The notes beneath the pieces were generated by a model. That model was given only the letters and a program-made list of their open reading frames with translations. It ran no database searches and was not told where the DNA came from. 64,000 nt of DNA. Origin: Thermococcus sp. MV5 (lineage in GTDB: Archaea > Methanobacteriota_B > Thermococci > Thermococcales > Thermococcaceae). This document shows positions 55,120-63,562 of this stretch, piece by piece. Both the position numbers and the translations under genes were made by a program. The stretch covers positions 186,001 to 250,000 of the forward strand of contig NZ_SNUE01000005.1 in assembly GCF_012027425.1 (NCBI RefSeq), given 5' to 3'. How positions within the stretch are numbered: position 1 is the stretch's first letter; each line of letters begins with the position of its first letter.

Positions 55120-55707
55120 ATGGAAGCGTTTGTATACTCCTTCAAATCTCAGATGATGTCTCTCAGTAATGCACCATACAACGGAGGAGTTTTTAGGGCT
55201 AATGGGTTCTTTTTTATGCAAGTTCATAAAAACTACAATGGTGATTATAAGAGAGACTGTTTTGAATTTGCGCAGGCAAACGGGTTGAAAAATTTTGTGG
55301 GTTTTATGACTGCAGCAAATATAAGAAAAGTTCTCTCTACTGCAGAGTTTGGAAACGTCAAAGCATATGTTACTGCTGGAATAACAAATCCTGCAATAGC
55401 TGGAAACAATCCTCCGCAATTTTTGGGCAAAACAATCAACATAGCTTTGGTTATTGAAGAAGGACTTACACTGGGGGCAATGGTGAATGCTATAATGACT
55501 GCAACAGAGGCAAAAACTTATGCCCTTTTGAATCTTGGGTATAATGCTACTGGCACAACAAGTGATGGGATTGGTGTGTTTGCCTTTAGAGGAGAGCAAG
55601 AATGGGCTGGAACTGCCACAGAGCTTGGAATGCATATAGCCAGAGCAGTTAGAAAAGCCATAAAAGAAAGCTTAAAAAAATGGGAGATGACTAAGAGCCC
55701 CTTGTGA
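55120..55707 (+). CDS. cbiZ: adenosylcobinamide amidohydrolase
   Basis: CbiZ removes the aminopropanol (or pseudo-linker) from adenosylcobinamide to give adenosylcobyric acid, opening the salvage route for scavenged corrinoids. The 195 residues have the family phrases [40 protein letters not shown] and GTTSDGIGV. It fits with CbiB (62408) and CbiP (57814), which re-install the aminopropanol side chain. It overlaps the convergent CobT-like gene by 17 bases. Confidence 0.93.
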   Translation: MEAFVYSFKSQMMSLSNAPYNGGVFRANGFFFMQVHKNYNGDYKRDCFEFAQANGLKNFVGFMTAANIRKVLSTAEFGNVKAYVTAGITNPAIAGNNPPQFLGKTINIALVIEEGLTLGAMVNAIMTATEAKTYALLNLGYNATGTTSDGIGVFAFRGEQEWAGTATELGMHIARAVRKAIKESLKKWEMTKSPL

Positions 55708-56686
55708 GTTTCTCATAAAGCTCTTCTACTTTCCTCTCGATATCCTGTTCTGTGAATCCTATCTTCAATGCCAGCCATGCTGCTCCTCCGGCTCCAACTC
55801 CTTCTTTAACATAACCTTTTTCGTAGTCTCTAAGGCCCTTAAAACGACTCTTTGAAAAGTCTAAATGGATATATTGGTAGTCTATGCCAAGTTCCTTTGC
55901 TGTTTTCTTAAAAGTTGAGCTTTTATCCTTTATTACCCACTTTGTTGTGATAATGGTGTATCTTTCGAGATTTTCTCCAAAGGCATTTAGCAATGCTGTA
56001 ACTGCTAGCATTTGTGTTCCACCTGCCAAAAGTATTCTCCCCCTGAATCCCCTAGAAATCCCTATAACTGTGGCCATCATGGGGTCTCCAAATTCTTCCA
56101 GAGCTTTTAGAGGGTTATTCTTTAGATCTCCTATTTCTATGCCTACTCTATTGAATCCTTCTATTATTGTTGTTTCTTTTAAATGCAGTGGATTGCTTGG
56201 AGAGGCTGAGGAAGTCTTTGCTTTATAACCTAGAGCCCATAAGACAGCTTGGGCTGTTGTGGTTCCTCCTGGAGTTGACTCTCCAATTACAATTTCTTTT
56301 AAATTTAATTTGTTGAGCTCCTTGCCAAAATTCTCTGCCTTTTCTATTATTTCTCGACATCTTGGTAGTGCTTTTTCTCTTCTAAAGTCTTTTCCAATAG
56401 AGCTGCTTATATGCACATGAGGAACGAGAGGTGCCAAATAAGTTCCTCCCCTCACAATGAGGACTGGAAAGTTTGCAAGTTCTTTCGATGCTTTGGTTAT
56501 TATGGCTGGTGTGGGGTGGCCTTCTGGAGTTACGGGTATTGCATCGATAATTCTTGGCTTTTCGTAGAAGAGATATTCTGCATCTGCTGGAGGAGTTAGC
56601 TTTGTTAGCTCTGGGGTTGCTCCAGCAACGCTTATTCCGGGTATCATGGATATTTCAGTGTTCCCCAAAATCACGAGCATAATCAT
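55691..56686 (-). CDS. cobT: CobT-like nicotinate-nucleotide:base phosphoribosyltransferase (UPF0284)
   Basis: The archaeal CobT relative (331 residues), which activates the lower-ligand base as its alpha-ribotide for cobamide assembly. Family features: [70 protein letters not shown] and [17 protein letters not shown] 56686 has GGTGATTC upstream; a second ATG follows two codons later. It is divergent from the BtuF-like gene across the putative operators at 56697-56759. The base accepted is not deducible. Confidence 0.85.
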   Translation of the reverse strand: MIMLVILGNTEISMIPGISVAGATPELTKLTPPADAEYLFYEKPRIIDAIPVTPEGHPTPAIITKASKELANFPVLIVRGGTYLAPLVPHVHISSSIGKDFRREKALPRCREIIEKAENFGKELNKLNLKEIVIGESTPGGTTTAQAVLWALGYKAKTSSASPSNPLHLKETTIIEGFNRVGIEIGDLKNNPLKALEEFGDPMMATVIGISRGFRGRILLAGGTQMLAVTALLNAFGENLERYTIITTKWVIKDKSSTFKKTAKELGIDYQYIHLDFSKSRFKGLRDYEKGYVKEGVGAGGAAWLALKIGFTEQDIERKVEELYEKLTRGS

Positions 56687-56696
56687 CGAATCACCT

Positions 56697-56711
56697 TGGA
56701 CAAATTATCCA
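56697..56711. promoter_or_regulatory. putative cobamide operator, upstream copy
   Basis: TGGACAAATTATCCA, an imperfect palindrome (TGGA-TCCA arms). An identical copy lies at 56745-56759 and a 12-of-15 match at 61660-61674. This copy is directly upstream of the TATA box TTTATATA (56717-56724) and close to the CobT-like start, so one regulator could act both ways. Confidence 0.7.
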
Positions 56712-56744
56712 ATAGGTTTATATACAATTCGCTCTTAGCTCTAA

Positions 56745-56759
56745 TGGACAAATTATCCA
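56745..56759. promoter_or_regulatory. putative cobamide operator, downstream copy
   Basis: Exact repeat of TGGACAAATTATCCA, 48 bases from the first copy. It lies at the expected transcription start of the BtuF-like gene (TATA 56717-56724 plus about 25), where repressor binding would block initiation. No cobalamin riboswitch is seen here. Confidence 0.7.
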
Positions 56760-56769
56760 GGTGAAGGGT

Positions 56770-57786
56770 ATGAAAAAGATAGGTGTTATGTTGGCACTAC
56801 TTATGCTTGGAGTTATAGTGGCGGGTTGTGTTGAACAGACTCAAACTACCACAACAGAGGGAATTGAAGAAACATCAGACACCTCTACTCCAATTGCGAC
56901 AAATACGACAAGTAGGACTCAAACGGTTGTCTCTCATTATCCTGTGGTTGTGATAGATTTTGCTGGAAAAGAGGTCACTGTAAACAAAGAACCTCAAAAG
57001 ATAGTTTCTTTGGCTCCAAGTATAACGGAGATCCTATATTTTATAGGCGCTCTTGACAAGGTTGTGGGAGTTACGAAATTTGATAATTATCCAGAAAATG
57101 TCCAGGAAGGAAGAACTGTTATTGGGGGGTTTTCCGATCCCAACATTGAAGTAATAGCCTCTTTGGAACCGGATCTTATAGTTGGCACATCGATGCACAT
57201 CAAGTACTTGGACCAACTCGAAAAGATAGCTCCAGTCATAATCATCGACCCCAAAAGTATAGAAGAGATATACGAGGCTGTTGAACTTTTGGGAAAAGTA
57301 ACAAACAAGGAAGAAAAAGCTAGCGAAGTCGTGAATTATATGGAAGAGATGATTGAGGAGACAAGATCAAAAGTAAAGGGCGCCCCGAGAGTAAAGGTGT
57401 TCTATATAGTTTGGAGTGATCCATTGATGAGTGTTGGCAATGGAACCTTTATTCACGATCTGATAACTATAGCTGGTGGCGAAAATATCTTTGGAGATGC
57501 TCAGGGATGGCCACAGGTTAGTGTAGAGGAAGTCTTATCGAGAAACCCCGAGGTAATAATACTCCCTCCACACGCTGGAATTAGTGCAGAAGATCTCTGT
57601 AACAGCACGCTTGCAAATACGGATGCTGTAAAAACAGGGAGAGTTTACACTCTGAGCAGTGATGATATTGTCTCAAGACCAAGTCCGAGAATAATTGAAG
57701 GACTAAAGGAGATTGCAGGGTTCCTACATCCGGAGATATTCAATTTCACATATCAGCCTCTTATATGTGAAGCCACAACAGGCTGA
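56770..57786 (+). CDS. btuF: corrinoid ABC transporter substrate-binding lipoprotein (BtuF-like)
   Basis: A 338-residue class III solute-binding protein that captures B12-type corrinoids outside the cell for an ABC importer. The signal peptide ends with the lipobox VIVAGC, followed by a Thr/Ser-rich linker (residues about 25-60) and two Rossmann lobes with IVSLAPSITEILYFIGA, LEPDLIVGTS and GRVYTLSSDDIVSRPSPRI. ATG 56770 follows GGTGAAGGGT; the GTG 56761 is part of that site. Permease and ATPase genes are not in the window. Iron-siderophore binding is the main alternative, but the cobamide context favours corrinoids. Confidence 0.86.
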   Translation: MKKIGVMLALLMLGVIVAGCVEQTQTTTTEGIEETSDTSTPIATNTTSRTQTVVSHYPVVVIDFAGKEVTVNKEPQKIVSLAPSITEILYFIGALDKVVGVTKFDNYPENVQEGRTVIGGFSDPNIEVIASLEPDLIVGTSMHIKYLDQLEKIAPVIIIDPKSIEEIYEAVELLGKVTNKEEKASEVVNYMEEMIEETRSKVKGAPRVKVFYIVWSDPLMSVGNGTFIHDLITIAGGENIFGDAQGWPQVSVEEVLSRNPEVIILPPHAGISAEDLCNSTLANTDAVKTGRVYTLSSDDIVSRPSPRIIEGLKEIAGFLHPEIFNFTYQPLICEATTG

Positions 57787-57813
57787 TTCTTTACTCTTTT
57801 TTTGGTGATATTT

Positions 57814-59262
57814 ATGGGTAAAGCCCTAATGATCCAAGGTACTTCCTCCGGGGCCGGGAAATCTCTCTTATCTCTAGCTCTATGTAGAATCCTTACCAAT
57901 AGGGGGTATGACGTAGTCCCGTTTAAAAGCCAAAACATGAGTCTTAATTCCGCTCCCAGTATTGAGGGTGGTGAAATAAGCAGGGCCCAGTATTTACAGG
58001 CATTGGCAAGTAGGAAAAAGCCTTCTGTAAGGTTTAATCCAATTCTTCTCAAACCAGAGGGGAACATGAGAAGTCAACTTGTATTTATGGGGAGGCCTAT
58101 GGGAAGTGTTTCAGCTAAGGAGTACATGCTTTCAACTAAGGAAGAACTTTTCAAAAAAGCAATGAAAGTCTTGGAGGGACTTATACGCAGTCATGATATT
58201 GTGGTAATTGAGGGTGCTGGCTCCCCTGTCGAAATAAACCTAAAGAACTACGATATCGCTAACATGAGAGTTGCCAAACACGTTAATGCTAAGGTTTTGT
58301 TAGTATCTGATATTGATAGAGGAGGAAGTTTTGCTCAAATTGTGGGCACAATGGAGTTGTTAGGCAAAAAAGAAAGAGACATGGTTATAGGGTTTATTTT
58401 TAACAAATTTCGAGGAGATAAATCTCTTTTAAAACCAGGTCTTGCATATCTGGAGGCCCGTTATGGGATACCGGTTTTGGGAGTTGTTCCATATGTGGAG
58501 CATCGCATTCCAGAAGAAGACTCTCTGGTAGATTTTCCAAAGGTAAAAGGTGAGCTTCACATTCAAATCGTTAAGCTTCCTCACATAAGTAACTTTACAG
58601 ATTTTGAACCCTTACACTGGGCCAATGGTGTTGATTATGTGTCAAAAGCTGAAGAGGTAGAGGGAGACTTGATAATTATTCCGGGCAGCAAAAATACTGT
58701 TGAAGATTTGCTTTGGATGAGAGATAATGGGATAGAAAATGCAATAATTGAGGCTTACCGGGAAGGTTCATTTGTTGTGGGGATATGTGGTGGGTTTCAA
58801 ATGCTTGGAGAGAAAATTTTTGATAAATTTGAGTCTAGAAAAGGTGAGATAGAAGGAGTTGGTTTGCTCCCCGCTAAAACCGTTTTCTCAAGGAGAAAAA
58901 GAACGAATCACTTGAATGCCAGAGTCTTGTGGGGACCATTCGCTGGAATAGAGATTGAAGGTTATGAAATAAGAATGGGAAGGAGTACTTCCAAAAAGCC
59001 CTTTTCCCTAATAACTGCCATAAATGGTAGGAAAGCACTCGAAGTTGAAGGAGCTGTAGGGGAGAGAACTTTTGGTACATATCTGCATGGGATATTCCAC
59101 AACCTCTCTTTTACAGAGGGATTCTTAAATATGTTGCGGAGAGAGCGTGGACTTGAACCAGTTTCCATTGGAGAGTGGAACATTGAAGAGGAGATTGAGA
59201 ATTTTGCAAAAGTTATTGAGAAAAATCTCAACATCGACTTTATTCTCGATAAATTAGAGTAG
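57814..59262 (+). CDS. cbiP: cobyric acid synthase
   Basis: CbiP/CobQ amidates adenosylcobyrinic a,c-diamide to adenosylcobyric acid using glutamine and ATP. 483 residues: N-terminal P-loop [12 protein letters not shown], the [11 protein letters not shown] and [13 protein letters not shown] segments, then a glutamine amidotransferase domain with the nucleophile Cys in [13 protein letters not shown] and a C-terminal GTYLHGIF His. ATG 57814 has GGTGATATTT upstream. It follows the BtuF-like gene by 27 bases, so it may be cotranscribed. Its end overlaps the convergent cobY gene by 23 bases. Confidence 0.95.
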   Translation: MGKALMIQGTSSGAGKSLLSLALCRILTNRGYDVVPFKSQNMSLNSAPSIEGGEISRAQYLQALASRKKPSVRFNPILLKPEGNMRSQLVFMGRPMGSVSAKEYMLSTKEELFKKAMKVLEGLIRSHDIVVIEGAGSPVEINLKNYDIANMRVAKHVNAKVLLVSDIDRGGSFAQIVGTMELLGKKERDMVIGFIFNKFRGDKSLLKPGLAYLEARYGIPVLGVVPYVEHRIPEEDSLVDFPKVKGELHIQIVKLPHISNFTDFEPLHWANGVDYVSKAEEVEGDLIIIPGSKNTVEDLLWMRDNGIENAIIEAYREGSFVVGICGGFQMLGEKIFDKFESRKGEIEGVGLLPAKTVFSRRKRTNHLNARVLWGPFAGIEIEGYEIRMGRSTSKKPFSLITAINGRKALEVEGAVGERTFGTYLHGIFHNLSFTEGFLNMLRRERGLEPVSIGEWNIEEEIENFAKVIEKNLNIDFILDKLE

Positions 59263-59785
59263 CTATTTTCTCTGCCAGCTCCAAATCTTGGGGAGTATTC
59301 ACATTAAGAGCTAAAAGAGGGTTCCTTAGTTTGAGTAGGTATTCTCCAGTGTAAGAAACCCCATTAAGCCCAATTATCGCATACTGGTTATATACAAGGG
59401 GCTTCAGATCCTTTGGGACAAGTTTTAAGGGTAAAATGCCAGTTATACTTACTTTTTTATCCTCTAGTTCTTTCTTTATCTCGAGAATATCACACCCCTT
59501 AACAAAGGGTATATCTCCTGCTATGCTTACGAAGGGGCCAAACTCCTGAAGAAGTGAAAGGAGATCATTTACATATCCCTTCCCGCTTGTTTCAATGAAC
59601 GGTATTTTCTCTCTTAAGCATAGTTTTCTCGTTCTTGGTGTGTTTTTTGAGAGGGCTACAAAAGTTTCATCTACTTTCACTGCTTCATCGTAAACCCAGA
59701 GCAGCATCTCTTTGCCTGCTATTTTGAGGATTGGTTTTTCCTTTCCCATTCTGCTGGACTTGCCTCCTGCCATTATTATTATCAT
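59240..59785 (-). CDS. cobY: GTP:adenosylcobinamide-phosphate guanylyltransferase
   Basis: The non-orthologous archaeal replacement of bacterial CobU transferase activity, making adenosylcobinamide-GDP. 181 residues with the nucleotidyltransferase start [26 protein letters not shown] and a C-terminal [16 protein letters not shown] 59785 has GGGTGGAATCC upstream; the earlier GTG 59794 is rejected. It overlaps the cobS stop (ATGA), forming a cobS-cobY pair. Confidence 0.93.
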   Translation of the reverse strand: MIIIMAGGKSSRMGKEKPILKIAGKEMLLWVYDEAVKVDETFVALSKNTPRTRKLCLREKIPFIETSGKGYVNDLLSLLQEFGPFVSIAGDIPFVKGCDILEIKKELEDKKVSITGILPLKLVPKDLKPLVYNQYAIIGLNGVSYTGEYLLKLRNPLLALNVNTPQDLELAEKIATLIYRE

Positions 59786-60477
59786 GGATTCCACCCTATA
59801 AAGGCCAATAGAAGAAGGGTACCAGCTCTGGTTGTCTCTCCTACTGCCCCTATACAGTCTCCATTCAAACCACCAAAATTGTTTAAGCTAATCTTTGTGA
59901 CGTATATACCAGTTAAAAGCCCTAAAACTGAGAGAATAGCCTTTGGTTCGTGGAATCCTACGATAAAAAGAAGAATTATGTAAAACAATGTGCCAGTGGC
60001 CAACTGTTTTTTGTCTATCTTTTCCATAAAATACGTCCCCAATCCAGATCCAAGCGATTTTTTCGTTGCTAAAGCCAGGAGCATTGCATACTTTGAGTTC
60101 AGCTCAGCCAGGAAGATTGCATAAAACGGGAGGTAGGTTAGGGAATATACTTGAACAAGGAATATCACGACAACCGCAAAAATTCCAGCTATGCCGGTGT
60201 TTAAATCTTTCATAGCTTTGATCTTCTTTTCTTGATTCCCCTTAACCATAATACCATCGGCCCAATCTGCTAGGCCATCAAGGTGAAGAAGGCCAATTGT
60301 AGTATATAAAGCGAGTATTGCCAGAATCTCTTTTAGGGGAAGATTGAAGTAGATAATCATCATGCTTAGAGAAGACGTTATTGGAGTTAGTAAAGGTAAA
60401 GCCCATAGCTCCTTTCGGGCTTTTTCGAAGTCTCCTTTTATCGGGATTCTTGTGAAAAAGGGAATAATATTTCTCAT
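59782..60477 (-). CDS. cobS: adenosylcobinamide-GDP ribazoletransferase
   Basis: CobS joins adenosylcobinamide-GDP with alpha-ribazole (phosphate) to finish the cobamide. A 231-residue polytopic membrane protein with [16 protein letters not shown] at the start, the catalytic [13 protein letters not shown] and [18 protein letters not shown] segments and about seven helices. ATG 60477 follows GGAGGTAGAAAA. It is cotranscribed with cobY and lies 63 bases after cobZ on the same strand. Confidence 0.95.
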   Translation of the reverse strand: MRNIIPFFTRIPIKGDFEKARKELWALPLLTPITSSLSMMIIYFNLPLKEILAILALYTTIGLLHLDGLADWADGIMVKGNQEKKIKAMKDLNTGIAGIFAVVVIFLVQVYSLTYLPFYAIFLAELNSKYAMLLALATKKSLGSGLGTYFMEKIDKKQLATGTLFYIILLFIVGFHEPKAILSVLGLLTGIYVTKISLNNFGGLNGDCIGAVGETTRAGTLLLLAFIGWNP

Positions 60478-60540
60478 TTTTCTACCTCCGTGGTGATTGA
60501 TCCAAGTGACTTACCTTAGAGGACATTCTTTGAGGCACCA

Positions 60541-60981
60541 CTATTTTTTCTTCATAATTTTTCTGGAATCTATGTCTAGATTTGAGGGCATAGGTTCCAA
60601 GAGTTTTGTCATACATCCTGCAATAAATCCACCAATGGCATCATCTAAGAATGGGGGGAGTTCCTTTAATATTCCCGGTTTTTTTGTGTCATAATAGAAA
60701 AAGTTGAATAATGCCATTTTGCCCCCTATATATTCGGCTATGTCAATACCTATTAATTCATCTGCCACAAGCTCTACCGGATCTTCTTTAATTATTAAGT
60801 TTTCCTCAAGTAGAAGGGCGGCTTTTATAAGCGCTTGAACATTGACGTCACCTAGGTACAGCAGCATGATATCCCTAAGACGTTTTCTGATGCTCTTTCT
60901 ATTATCTCCGATATAAAGTTCCATTGCCGTGTCAAGCATCTTTTCTAGTGTTATCCCCTTAGAATTGAGCTCATCAATCAT
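60541..60981 (-). CDS. cobZ: alpha-ribazole phosphatase CobZ-type
   Basis: An archaeal PgpA-like phosphatase (146 residues) that removes the phosphate from alpha-ribazole- or adenosylcobalamin-5'-phosphate. Family features are KGITLEKMLDTAMELYIG, DVNVQALIKAALLLEE, LVADELIGIDIAEYIGG and LPPFLDDAIGGFIAGCMTKL. In many euryarchaea the same domain is fused to CbiZ (CbiS); here the two are separate genes. ATG 60981 overlaps the stop of the preceding PP-loop gene. Confidence 0.87.
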   Translation of the reverse strand: MIDELNSKGITLEKMLDTAMELYIGDNRKSIRKRLRDIMLLYLGDVNVQALIKAALLLEENLIIKEDPVELVADELIGIDIAEYIGGKMALFNFFYYDTKKPGILKELPPFLDDAIGGFIAGCMTKLLEPMPSNLDIDSRKIMKKK

Positions 60982-61634
60982 CCTCTCACCAGCCTAAACT
61001 TCATCCACCAGTATTTCTCACTTTCTTTAATACTCAACTTCCTTAATTTGAGTCTTTCTTTGAAGAAAGGGCTTTTAAGGACTATTGTATGGAATTCTCC
61101 AAATTCTCCGATAGGGTCTATTTGAGGATTTGCTTGAAGAAAGTACTCCAAATCCTCAATGGAGCTAAATGTGTACCCAAGCCACTCTTTTGAAAGCTTT
61201 TCTTTGTGCGTGGCTATTATCGTGTATTCAAAGTCGCTTGTTAAAATCTCTCTTGCAAGTTCAAATGTATTTTTTCCCCAAAGGGGTTCTAGTGCTTTTA
61301 TTTTTGCCTTTTTAGCGATCCTTGTAATCCACTTAAAGTGATCCTCGAGAAAGACATCTCCGGCTATAAGATAATCAACATTCAAGGAGGAGATAAACTC
61401 TGCTAGAGCATGGTCTCCCATTCTCATGTCAAAAATGAGCAATTCCCTTTTCATAGCTCTTGTAATCTTTTCAAGTTCATTTACGTTTTCATAATGGGGA
61501 GATGTTCCAATAGTAGTTTTTAAAACTAAGAGATATGGGATTGTTATTCCCTGAGCTTCGGCCAGATATTGGGCATAGAGGCAATCCTTACCACCTGAGA
61601 ATAGTGCAATTCCACTTAAACTTCTTTCTTTCAT
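60978..61634 (-). CDS. PP-loop ATP pyrophosphatase (Dph6/MJ0570-like) in the cobamide cluster
   Basis: A 218-residue adenine-nucleotide alpha hydrolase with the PP-loop ALFSGGKDCLYAQYLA. It resembles the ATPase domain of diphthine-ammonia ligase (Dph6) but the family also has members of unknown function beside B12 genes. The substrate is not known here. ATG 61634 follows GGTGGTGAT. It is translationally coupled to cobZ (ATGA overlap) and starts opposite the UDG-like gene across an operator-like sequence. Confidence 0.8.
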   Translation of the reverse strand: MKERSLSGIALFSGGKDCLYAQYLAEAQGITIPYLLVLKTTIGTSPHYENVNELEKITRAMKRELLIFDMRMGDHALAEFISSLNVDYLIAGDVFLEDHFKWITRIAKKAKIKALEPLWGKNTFELAREILTSDFEYTIIATHKEKLSKEWLGYTFSSIEDLEYFLQANPQIDPIGEFGEFHTIVLKSPFFKERLKLRKLSIKESEKYWWMKFRLVRG

Positions 61635-61659
61635 ATCACCACCAAAATTATAAACCTGT

Positions 61660-61674
61660 TGGACATTTTATCCT
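61660..61674. promoter_or_regulatory. third operator-like sequence between divergent genes
   Basis: TGGACATTTTATCCT matches the 56697/56745 palindrome at 12 of 15 positions and again lies between divergent genes (PP-loop ATPase and UDG-like), just downstream of a TATA-like AAATTATAAAC (61645-61655). Weaker than the two perfect copies. Confidence 0.5.
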
Positions 61675-61676
61675 TT

Positions 61677-62420
61677 ATGCTGTTGAGGCTTGAAGTTCTT
61701 AAGAAAGTTGGTGAGTTATACCTAAACCCAAACAATTTCAGGGTAATGCCTTTAACATTGCAAAACTGGAGAGACTTTCTTTCTCTTAGCGAGAGAATTT
61801 ATGGTATCTATGCAAGGACGATTTATAACCCAAAAGAGCGATTTTTAGTAAAAACCAGAAAGGATGAAAAAATTGTAGATGAACTTACCCGTTTATACTG
61901 GACTTTTATGGAGATGCCATCGAGGTTTTGTCATGAAGAATACTATGAGCACCAGCTCAAAATTAAAGCTTTTGATGGTCTACCATTTGCAAATGGGTGG
62001 GTGGGTTCAGGAATTGTTCTTGTTGGAGAAGCACCAGGGAAAAGAGGGTGTGGGTTCACAGGAATATGTTTTTATAGGGATGCCTCAGGAATGCTTCTTC
62101 GAAAGACCCTTTTTTCCCTTGGAATAAATCCTGATTTTGTTTATCTAACCAATGTTGTAAAGTGTAACCCTGTCGGAAATAAGCTAAAAGGTTTTGAGGA
62201 GAGAGAACTCTCTATTTTGGCTAGGGAATTAGAGATAATAAAGCCAAAAAAGGTATTTGCGATTGGCAGAACTGCTTACAGGGCTTTAAATAAACTTGGA
62301 TTTGAGGGGATATATCTTAAGCATCCTGCATGGTATGTACGACGTGGAATAAGAGAACCAAATGAAAAAATACTCGAGGAGTATGCTCAAATTAAGGAGG
62401 TCTTTGAATGGATATCATAA
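61677..62420 (+). CDS. uracil-DNA glycosylase superfamily protein
   Basis: A 247-residue protein of the UDG fold. The active-site segment is [19 protein letters not shown] and the rear segment IYLKHPAW (HPxx type loop); [17 protein letters not shown] is the middle strand block. It lacks the paired cysteines of ordinary family 4 Fe-S enzymes, so the assigned activity is tentative. ATG 61677 would be nearly leaderless given the TATA at 61645-61655; TTG 61659 is an alternative. It overlaps cbiB by 13 bases, an odd partner in a cobamide operon. Confidence 0.75.
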   Translation: MLLRLEVLKKVGELYLNPNNFRVMPLTLQNWRDFLSLSERIYGIYARTIYNPKERFLVKTRKDEKIVDELTRLYWTFMEMPSRFCHEEYYEHQLKIKAFDGLPFANGWVGSGIVLVGEAPGKRGCGFTGICFYRDASGMLLRKTLFSLGINPDFVYLTNVVKCNPVGNKLKGFEERELSILARELEIIKPKKVFAIGRTAYRALNKLGFEGIYLKHPAWYVRRGIREPNEKILEEYAQIKEVFEWIS

Positions 62421-63289
62421 TTCTCCTTTTAGCAGTTGTTTGGGATTTAGCATTGGGGGAGCCACCCAAAGTTTTCCATCCTACAGTATGGTTTGGCAAA
62501 ATAGCCGAAATTTTTGATAACCTCTATCAAAGGAGAACCCCACTAATGGATTTTTTGGCTGGTGTTGTGTCGATGCTCTCCGTTTGTGTCTTTGCCTTTT
62601 TCTTGGCTCAGTTTCCAACGTTTATTGCAAAATATTCAACTTTGCTTACTTTGCTGGTGTCTGTCTACCTTCTTAAGAGTTCCTTTGCCATCAAGAGCCT
62701 TGCAATACATGTGCGGGATACAATTAAGGAAGATATTGAGGAACAAAGGGTCTATGTAAGGCTTATTGTAAGTAGGGATGTAAAAAGCCTAAACAGGCCG
62801 CATCTGGTTTCTGCTAGTATAGAAAGCCTTGCTGAAAACATTGTGGATAGTGTGGTTGCTCCAATGTTTTACTTTCTTCTTTTTGGACTGGAGGGGGCAT
62901 TAGTCTATAGAGCGATAAATACGCTCGATGCAATGATTGGATATAGAAACGAACAATATGAATTTTTTGGAAAATTTACTGCTAGGATGGATGACATTGC
63001 AAACTTTCTCCCTGCTCGTTTAGTTATTCTTTTATTCCTTCCTTTTGCTCCTAGAAGAGTTTTGTCTTACTATAAAATGGCTAAATTCAAAATAAATGGA
63101 GATAAACCAATTGCGGCTATGAGTGCTGTTTTAGGGGTTTGGCTCGAGAAGAAAGGTGTTTACAGATTTGAAGGAAAAGAGCCTACATTAGAGGATATTA
63201 GAAGAGCGTTAACGCTCTATTGGCTTGTGGTTGGAGAATGGATAGCTTTTGTATGTGTGTTCGAAATCATTAAATTATTTTTTATGTGA
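62408..63289 (+). CDS. cbiB: adenosylcobinamide-phosphate synthase CbiB
   Basis: A 293-residue membrane enzyme that joins adenosylcobyric acid with aminopropanol phosphate. Family phrases: [76 protein letters not shown] and [11 protein letters not shown]. Five to six helices are present. ATG 62408 overlaps the UDG-like gene. It closes the salvage route begun by CbiZ. The next gene is a CobD-like aminotransferase that would supply aminopropanol phosphate. Confidence 0.96.
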   Translation: MDIIILLLAVVWDLALGEPPKVFHPTVWFGKIAEIFDNLYQRRTPLMDFLAGVVSMLSVCVFAFFLAQFPTFIAKYSTLLTLLVSVYLLKSSFAIKSLAIHVRDTIKEDIEEQRVYVRLIVSRDVKSLNRPHLVSASIESLAENIVDSVVAPMFYFLLFGLEGALVYRAINTLDAMIGYRNEQYEFFGKFTARMDDIANFLPARLVILLFLPFAPRRVLSYYKMAKFKINGDKPIAAMSAVLGVWLEKKGVYRFEGKEPTLEDIRRALTLYWLVVGEWIAFVCVFEIIKLFFM

Positions 63290-63303
63290 GTTTTTCTTTC
63301 TCC

Positions 63304-63336
63304 AAGCCTCGCTCTTCAGGGCGGGGAGAAGGTTAG
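63304..63336 (+). repeat. solo IS200/IS605-type terminal hairpin, copy C
   Basis: AAGCCTCGCTCTTCAGG followed by GCGGGGAGAAGGTTAG: the same hairpin as copies A and B, with GCCTCGC/GCGGGG arms. It lies 14 bases downstream of cbiB. The stretch 63337-63562 contains only short reading pieces (for example LAEWVIIGDEITARWL) that look like relic coding sequence, no gene. Confidence 0.62.
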
Positions 63337-63562
63337 AACCACTCGGATGTGATAATAAAAGGGCATCCTCAGTGGAATCTTCGGGATTTGGTTAGCATAA
63401 CATTTTTTGAAAACTTTGTCTTTAGGAGGGGAGAAGTTGGCAGAGTGGGTTATTATAGGGGATGAAATAACGGCAAGGTGGTTATGAGCACAAAAACCTA
63501 AACTTTATCAATGATAATAAAGTGCTGTATTTATGAAGTTGAGAAATTTATGGGGTGTTTAA

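Noticed and set aside
56687-56769. A cobalamin riboswitch upstream of the BtuF-like gene
   Set aside because: The leader is too short and no B12 box is present; the repeated palindrome is a better explanation.
29636-63336. The three GC-rich hairpins as a dispersed CRISPR-like repeat
   Set aside because: They are tens of kilobases apart, have no spacers and no cas genes, and fit transposon ends better.
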